Source of the DNA: Citrifermentans bremense | GTDB taxonomy: Bacteria > Desulfobacterota > Desulfuromonadia > Geobacterales > Geobacteraceae | NCBI RefSeq assembly: GCF_014218275.1 | Contig: NZ_AP023213.1 | Coordinates: 1,776,001 to 1,840,000, forward strand | Direction of reading: 5' to 3' | Length of the DNA stretch: 64,000 bases | Part shown: positions 60,487 to 64,000 of the stretch, piece after piece | Layout of the letters: each line of letters begins with the position of its first letter | Position numbering within the stretch: position 1 is the stretch's first letter | Notes under the pieces: model-generated | What the model saw: the letters and a program-made list of their open reading frames with translations, nothing else | Told to the model about the DNA's origin: nothing | Databases searched by the model: none | Translations under genes and position numbers: made by a program

Positions 60487-63400
60487 CTATGCCCCGTTTT
60501 TTAACACCTTCATGACTACCATGGAAATGTCATCCTGTAAAGGATGGGGCCAAGAGTAGGTATTGACTTCGGAAAGGACACGATCGATCACCGTTTCCGG
60601 TTCCTGGTCCGCAAGTCCCGACACCAGTTCACACAGTCTCTCGACGCCGAAAAGTTCGCCCGTCTCGTGCTCCGCCTCGATGATCCCGTCGGTGTAGATG
60701 AGAAGCAGGTCCCCAGGCTCGAGCGCCATCCTTTTCTCCTCGAAGACGACCGATTGCTCGACCCCCAGGATCAGTCCCTCGGCGTCGAGTTCCTCCCAGC
60801 GGCCGGCGCGGAACAGGATGGGGCGGCTGTGCCCCGCGTTGGCGTAGGTGAGCGTGCGGGTGGTCCGGTCGTACTTGGCGCAGAACATGGTGATGAAGAG
60901 CTCGGCGCCGCTTAAGTCTTCGTAGAGGAGTTCGTTCAAAAGCCTCAAAATGTCCTTCGCCGAATGGGTTTCCTTCATCTGGGCCCTTAAAACGCTCCTG
61001 GTCTCCACCATGATCAAGGCCGCGCCCACGCTGTGCCCCGAGACATCCGCCATGATGATGTCGACCCGCCCGTCCCCCCGTTCGAAGAAATCGTAGTAGT
61101 CGCCACCCACGTGGGCCGCGGGGATGCAGCGGCTGGCGATGGTGAGCCCTTCGAGGCGCGGGGCGGATTCGGGGAGAAGCGAGAGCTGGATCTGCTTGGC
61201 GATCTCGAGGTCGCGGGTCACCCGCGCGTTCTCCAGGAGCGCCGCCTCCTTTTGCCGTCTTTCGCCCTCCCTCGCCTCGCGTTCCTCGACGATGTTCACC
61301 GCCTGGGCCAGCTGCCCGGCCAGGCTCTCCAAGAGTTCCACGAACTGCTCGGTGAAAAGGCCGACGATGGAACGGGAGAAGACCGAGAGGATACCAACCG
61401 GGGGGGCTCCGGCGCTGGCGATGGGGATGTGGGCGAAGGAGCGGATCCCTTCCCTTTTCGCGATCTCTCTGGCGATGGCCTTGGTGAGGAAGGCGGTGTC
61501 GTTGACGAATTCCGTCCTGCGACCCAGAAACGCCTCCCCTACGTGGGTGTCGATCTCGAGCGTCCTCCCCTCGCTGATGATGCGCTCACCTCCGGAACCG
61601 CGGTGGCAGCGCACCTCCAGCACCCCCTCGTCGTTCAGGAGCCTGATGACGCAGAGGTCGAGCTTGAATTCCCGCAGTATCAGCTCGAGGAGGTCCCCCA
61701 TGATGATGTCGAGCTCCAGGGAGCGGTTCATGATCTCCGATGCGCGCAGGCGCACCGAGAGCGCCTCGCGGCTTTGGTCCCTGGAAGTGCGCACGGTGGA
61801 AAAGATGTCGAAGACCGGCTCCATCCGCGAGCCGATGTCCGAAAGAAAGCTTTCCACCACGGCGCCTGCGGCGGCGCCCCCCAAGGAGCCTGCCAGAGTC
61901 TTTTCGACGAAGCGCTTCAGGTTGGGAAGCTCGAACTCGGAGACCCCACCCTTGCCGTCGATCTCGCGGTCCCCGAGGTAGTCGCTGATGGCGGCGTGCG
62001 CCTGCTGCTCGCCGATGAACTTGGACATGAGGTTCACGAACTGCACGATGGTGACCGGTTTGGAAAGGCGCTTGGTCTCCCACTGAGGCTCCAGGCTCTC
62101 CGGGGAGAAGACCCGTACGAAGCGGTTCATCTGCTCGCTTTCCTTGTCCCCCTGTCCCAGGAGGATCGACAGGGAGAGGTAGGCGAGGATGTTTATGAAC
62201 ATGCTCCAGAAAAGCGAATGGCTGTAGGGGTCAAGCCCGGTCAGCCAGAAAAGCGCCTGCGGCTTCAACAGCTCGATGCCGAAAGGACCGTGCAGAAGCA
62301 GGTTGTCCTGCCAGCCCCCCGCCTGTAAAAGGGAAGGGAGCAAAAGCGTGTAGAACCAGACGGCGAAGCCGCAGGTAAGCCCAGCGATGGCCCCGGCTTT
62401 GTTGCCCCTGGGCCAGTAGAGCCCTCCGATCAGGGCCGGGGCGAACTGGACCGCGGCGGAGAAGGATATGAGCCCCATGTTGGCGAGCATGTAGCTCTCC
62501 CCCACGACGCTTTGGTACAGGTACCCCAAGAGGATCACCAGCACGATGCCGAAGCGCTTGAGGTTGATGAGGAGCCGGGGGAACCACCACTGCGGCTTGA
62601 ACCTGATCACGACCGGCGTCAGCACGTGGTTCAGCAGCATGGTGGAGACCGCGATCGACTCGACCATCACCATCCCGGCCGAGGCGGAGAAGCCGCCGAG
62701 AAAGGCCAAAAGCGCGAGCCACGGGTAACCCTGCTGCATGGGGAGGGTGAGCACGAAGTAGTCGGCCCCGACGTTGGAGCCGGTCAGGAGGATCCCCGCC
62801 AGGGCGATGGGCATGACGAACAGGTTCATCAGGAACATGTAGGCGGGAAAGCGCCAGGAAGCGGCGTTCAGGTGCGATTCGTCCGCGTTCTCCAGCACCA
62901 TTACCTGGAACTGTCGCGGCAGCAGCATGACGGCGCTCATGGAGAGGGTAAGCAGGCTGAACATCGAGGAGTAGGAGTTCTCGCCGCTCCCCCCGAGCGT
63001 GACGAGCCTGGTGAGCAGTGCCGGGTCCTTGCGGTACATCCGGCTGAAGATGTCCCCCATGCCATCGAAGACGAAGTAGGTGATGGTGACGCCGACCACG
63101 AGCATCGCCAGGAGCTTCACCAGCGACTCAAGTGCTATCGCCGCCACCAGGCCGTCGTGGCGCTCGGTCGAGGCGAGGTGCCTCGCGCCGAAGACCACGC
63201 TGAACAGGGCCAAAAGCGCCGCCGTGAAGAGCCCGGGGTGGGGGGAGGGGATGTAGACCCGCTCCATGACGCCGACGTGGAAGTCGTGGTAGCCGGTGAT
63301 GATGGTGAAGGCGGTGGCGACCGCCTTCAGTTGCAGCGCTATGTAGGGCATGATCCCCATCATCGTGATCACCGTGATCATGGCTCCCAGCCACTGCGAA

Positions 63401-63735
63401 CTGCCGTAGCGGGAGCTGATGAAGTCGGCGATGGAGGTGATGTTGTTTTCCTTGGAGATCCGGACGATCTTCTTGAGCAGGAACCACCAGGTGAAGGCGG
63501 TGAGCGTGGGGCCCAGGTAGATGGGGAGAAAGTCGATGCCTGTGGTAGCGGCCTTGCCGACGCTGCCGTAGAAGGTCCAGGAGGTGGCGTAGACGGCGAT
63601 GGAGAGGGCGTAGACGGCGGGATTGGCCGTGATGCTCCTCCCTTCACGCTGTCTCTGGTCGGCGTAGTAGGCGACCGAGAAAAGGATGACGATATAGACG
63701 AGCGCCGTGCCCCAGACCCAGTTGACATCGAGCAT
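60487..63735 (-). CDS. SSS transporter - GAF - PP2C phosphatase fusion
   Basis: 1,082 residues. Residues 1-500 are a sodium:solute symporter-like unit with about 13 TM helices (KENNITSIADFISSRYGSSQ, SASAGMVMVESIAVSTMLLN). Residues 560-640 are a linker, about 690-830 a GAF domain, and 860-1080 a SpoIIE-type PP2C phosphatase with VGGDYYDFFERGDGRVDIIM, ADVSGHSVGAALIM and LLIYTDGIIEAEH. A transporter-like sensor may control dephosphorylation of the downstream STAS protein. It shares one base with the gene at 63735-63986. Confidence 0.85.
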   Translation of the reverse strand: MLDVNWVWGTALVYIVILFSVAYYADQRQREGRSITANPAVYALSIAVYATSWTFYGSVGKAATTGIDFLPIYLGPTLTAFTWWFLLKKIVRISKENNITSIADFISSRYGSSQWLGAMITVITMMGIMPYIALQLKAVATAFTIITGYHDFHVGVMERVYIPSPHPGLFTAALLALFSVVFGARHLASTERHDGLVAAIALESLVKLLAMLVVGVTITYFVFDGMGDIFSRMYRKDPALLTRLVTLGGSGENSYSSMFSLLTLSMSAVMLLPRQFQVMVLENADESHLNAASWRFPAYMFLMNLFVMPIALAGILLTGSNVGADYFVLTLPMQQGYPWLALLAFLGGFSASAGMVMVESIAVSTMLLNHVLTPVVIRFKPQWWFPRLLINLKRFGIVLVILLGYLYQSVVGESYMLANMGLISFSAAVQFAPALIGGLYWPRGNKAGAIAGLTCGFAVWFYTLLLPSLLQAGGWQDNLLLHGPFGIELLKPQALFWLTGLDPYSHSLFWSMFINILAYLSLSILLGQGDKESEQMNRFVRVFSPESLEPQWETKRLSKPVTIVQFVNLMSKFIGEQQAHAAISDYLGDREIDGKGGVSEFELPNLKRFVEKTLAGSLGGAAAGAVVESFLSDIGSRMEPVFDIFSTVRTSRDQSREALSVRLRASEIMNRSLELDIIMGDLLELILREFKLDLCVIRLLNDEGVLEVRCHRGSGGERIISEGRTLEIDTHVGEAFLGRRTEFVNDTAFLTKAIAREIAKREGIRSFAHIPIASAGAPPVGILSVFSRSIVGLFTEQFVELLESLAGQLAQAVNIVEEREAREGERRQKEAALLENARVTRDLEIAKQIQLSLLPESAPRLEGLTIASRCIPAAHVGGDYYDFFERGDGRVDIIMADVSGHSVGAALIMVETRSVLRAQMKETHSAKDILRLLNELLYEDLSGAELFITMFCAKYDRTTRTLTYANAGHSRPILFRAGRWEELDAEGLILGVEQSVVFEEKRMALEPGDLLLIYTDGIIEAEHETGELFGVERLCELVSGLADQEPETVIDRVLSEVNTYSWPHPLQDDISMVVMKVLKNGA

Positions 63736-63986
63736 CAGCTGCGCCCCCTGTCGTCAGTGTCCTTGCGAGCGGCGCGGCTGAAGAGGTAGACGATGAAGAT
63801 TGAGAACATCCAGCCCCAGAGCAGGTAAAGGTAAAGCAGCGGGATTCCGAAGGGGAAAGCGGGTTTGTTGAAGATGCTGATGAACGGGTAGTTCATCATG
63901 ATCATGCCGAGCACGAAGCAGATCACCCAGGTGTCCTTGAGCTCTAGCCTTTTGACCAGGAGTTCGCCGATGGCAGTCTTCATCAC
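63735..63986 (-). CDS. Small membrane protein of the SSS-PP2C unit
   Basis: 83 residues with two membrane helices (DTWVICFVLGMIMMNYPFIS and LLYLYLLWGWMFSIFIVYLF), ending in a basic tail. Small proteins like this accompany SSS transporters (DUF3311/DUF485 type, inferred). The start is near the right edge, so upstream genes and promoter are not visible. Confidence 0.6.
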   Translation of the reverse strand: MMKTAIGELLVKRLELKDTWVICFVLGMIMMNYPFISIFNKPAFPFGIPLLYLYLLWGWMFSIFIVYLFSRAARKDTDDRGRS

Positions 63987-64000
63987 AGTAACCCCATTGC

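Noticed and set aside
61033-63789. Plus-strand frames of 425-431 codons over the PP2C fusion
   Set aside because: Antisense shadows with biased composition.

Overview
The window looks like the chromosome of a Geobacteraceae bacterium (Geobacter / Citrifermentans / Geomonas type). The evidence is the surE-pcm-rpoS-apt order, a lone methylmalonyl-CoA mutase B12 domain next to meaB and cobO, a PEP-CTERM protein, high-GC core genes and 'cacagagg' and 'ggatgacgcggat' dispersed repeats. The genus is inferred from remembered gene content, not from a search.

Layout. (1) 1-17,963 is accessory DNA stacked at a tRNA-Val(CAC) locus. It holds two nuclease-like genes, a resolvase-like protein without catalytic residues, a PPP phosphatase, decayed genes, a GIY-YIG protein, a small operon, a serine resolvase, a protein with family-A DNA-polymerase-like motifs, and a tyrosine integrase (10,962-12,317) flanked by 370-bp inverted repeats that carry the tRNA-Val 3' end. 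Beside it a 5.5-kb element (12,439-17,938) splits the tRNA-Val gene exactly in the anticodon arm. The element has its own integrase, a complete tRNA-Val(CAC), and a short integron-like cassette array (three attC-like sites) encoding a caspase-like protease, a HEPN-like protein and a lipoprotein. (2) 18.4-26.7 kb is core chromosome: cobO, mutase B12 domain, meaB, an L,D-transpeptidase, a DedA protein, trmJ, a PQ-loop protein, surE, pcm, rpoS, apt and tRNA-Arg(CCT). (3) 26,718-34,819 is an 8.1-kb satellite-like island in tRNA-Arg, bounded by a 41-bp direct repeat, with a P4-type integrase, AlpA, Rha, an HTH protein, a PD-(D/E)XK-like protein and a B12-radical SAM cargo gene. (4) 34.9-39.4 kb holds a HepT/MntA toxin-antitoxin pair, about 800 bp of degenerate 21-22-nt repeats, a small lineage-type gene and a PEP-CTERM protein. 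(5) 39.4-47.1 kb holds a UvrD-like helicase, a DUF2459 lipoprotein, a PQQ-type sugar dehydrogenase, an XRE-REC fusion, a YcbK-like protein and nhaA. (6) 47.2-54.5 kb is a TRAP dicarboxylate transporter (dctPQM) with a sigma-54 activator and sensor kinase, and a clear -24/-12 promoter upstream of dctP. (7) 54.9-59.6 kb holds a UbiD decarboxylase, tlyA, a HIT protein, a DUF4124 protein and lgt. (8) 59.6-64.0 kb is a partner-switching module: an anti-sigma kinase, a STAS antagonist and a 1,082-aa transporter-like/GAF/PP2C phosphatase.

Most notable are the split tRNA-Val with a spare tRNA-Val inside the disrupting element, the integrase-less attC array with caspase and HEPN cassettes, the polymerase-like protein on the neighbouring element, and the nested hairpin covering the alpA ribosome binding site. 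All assignments come from reading motifs and were not checked by database search.
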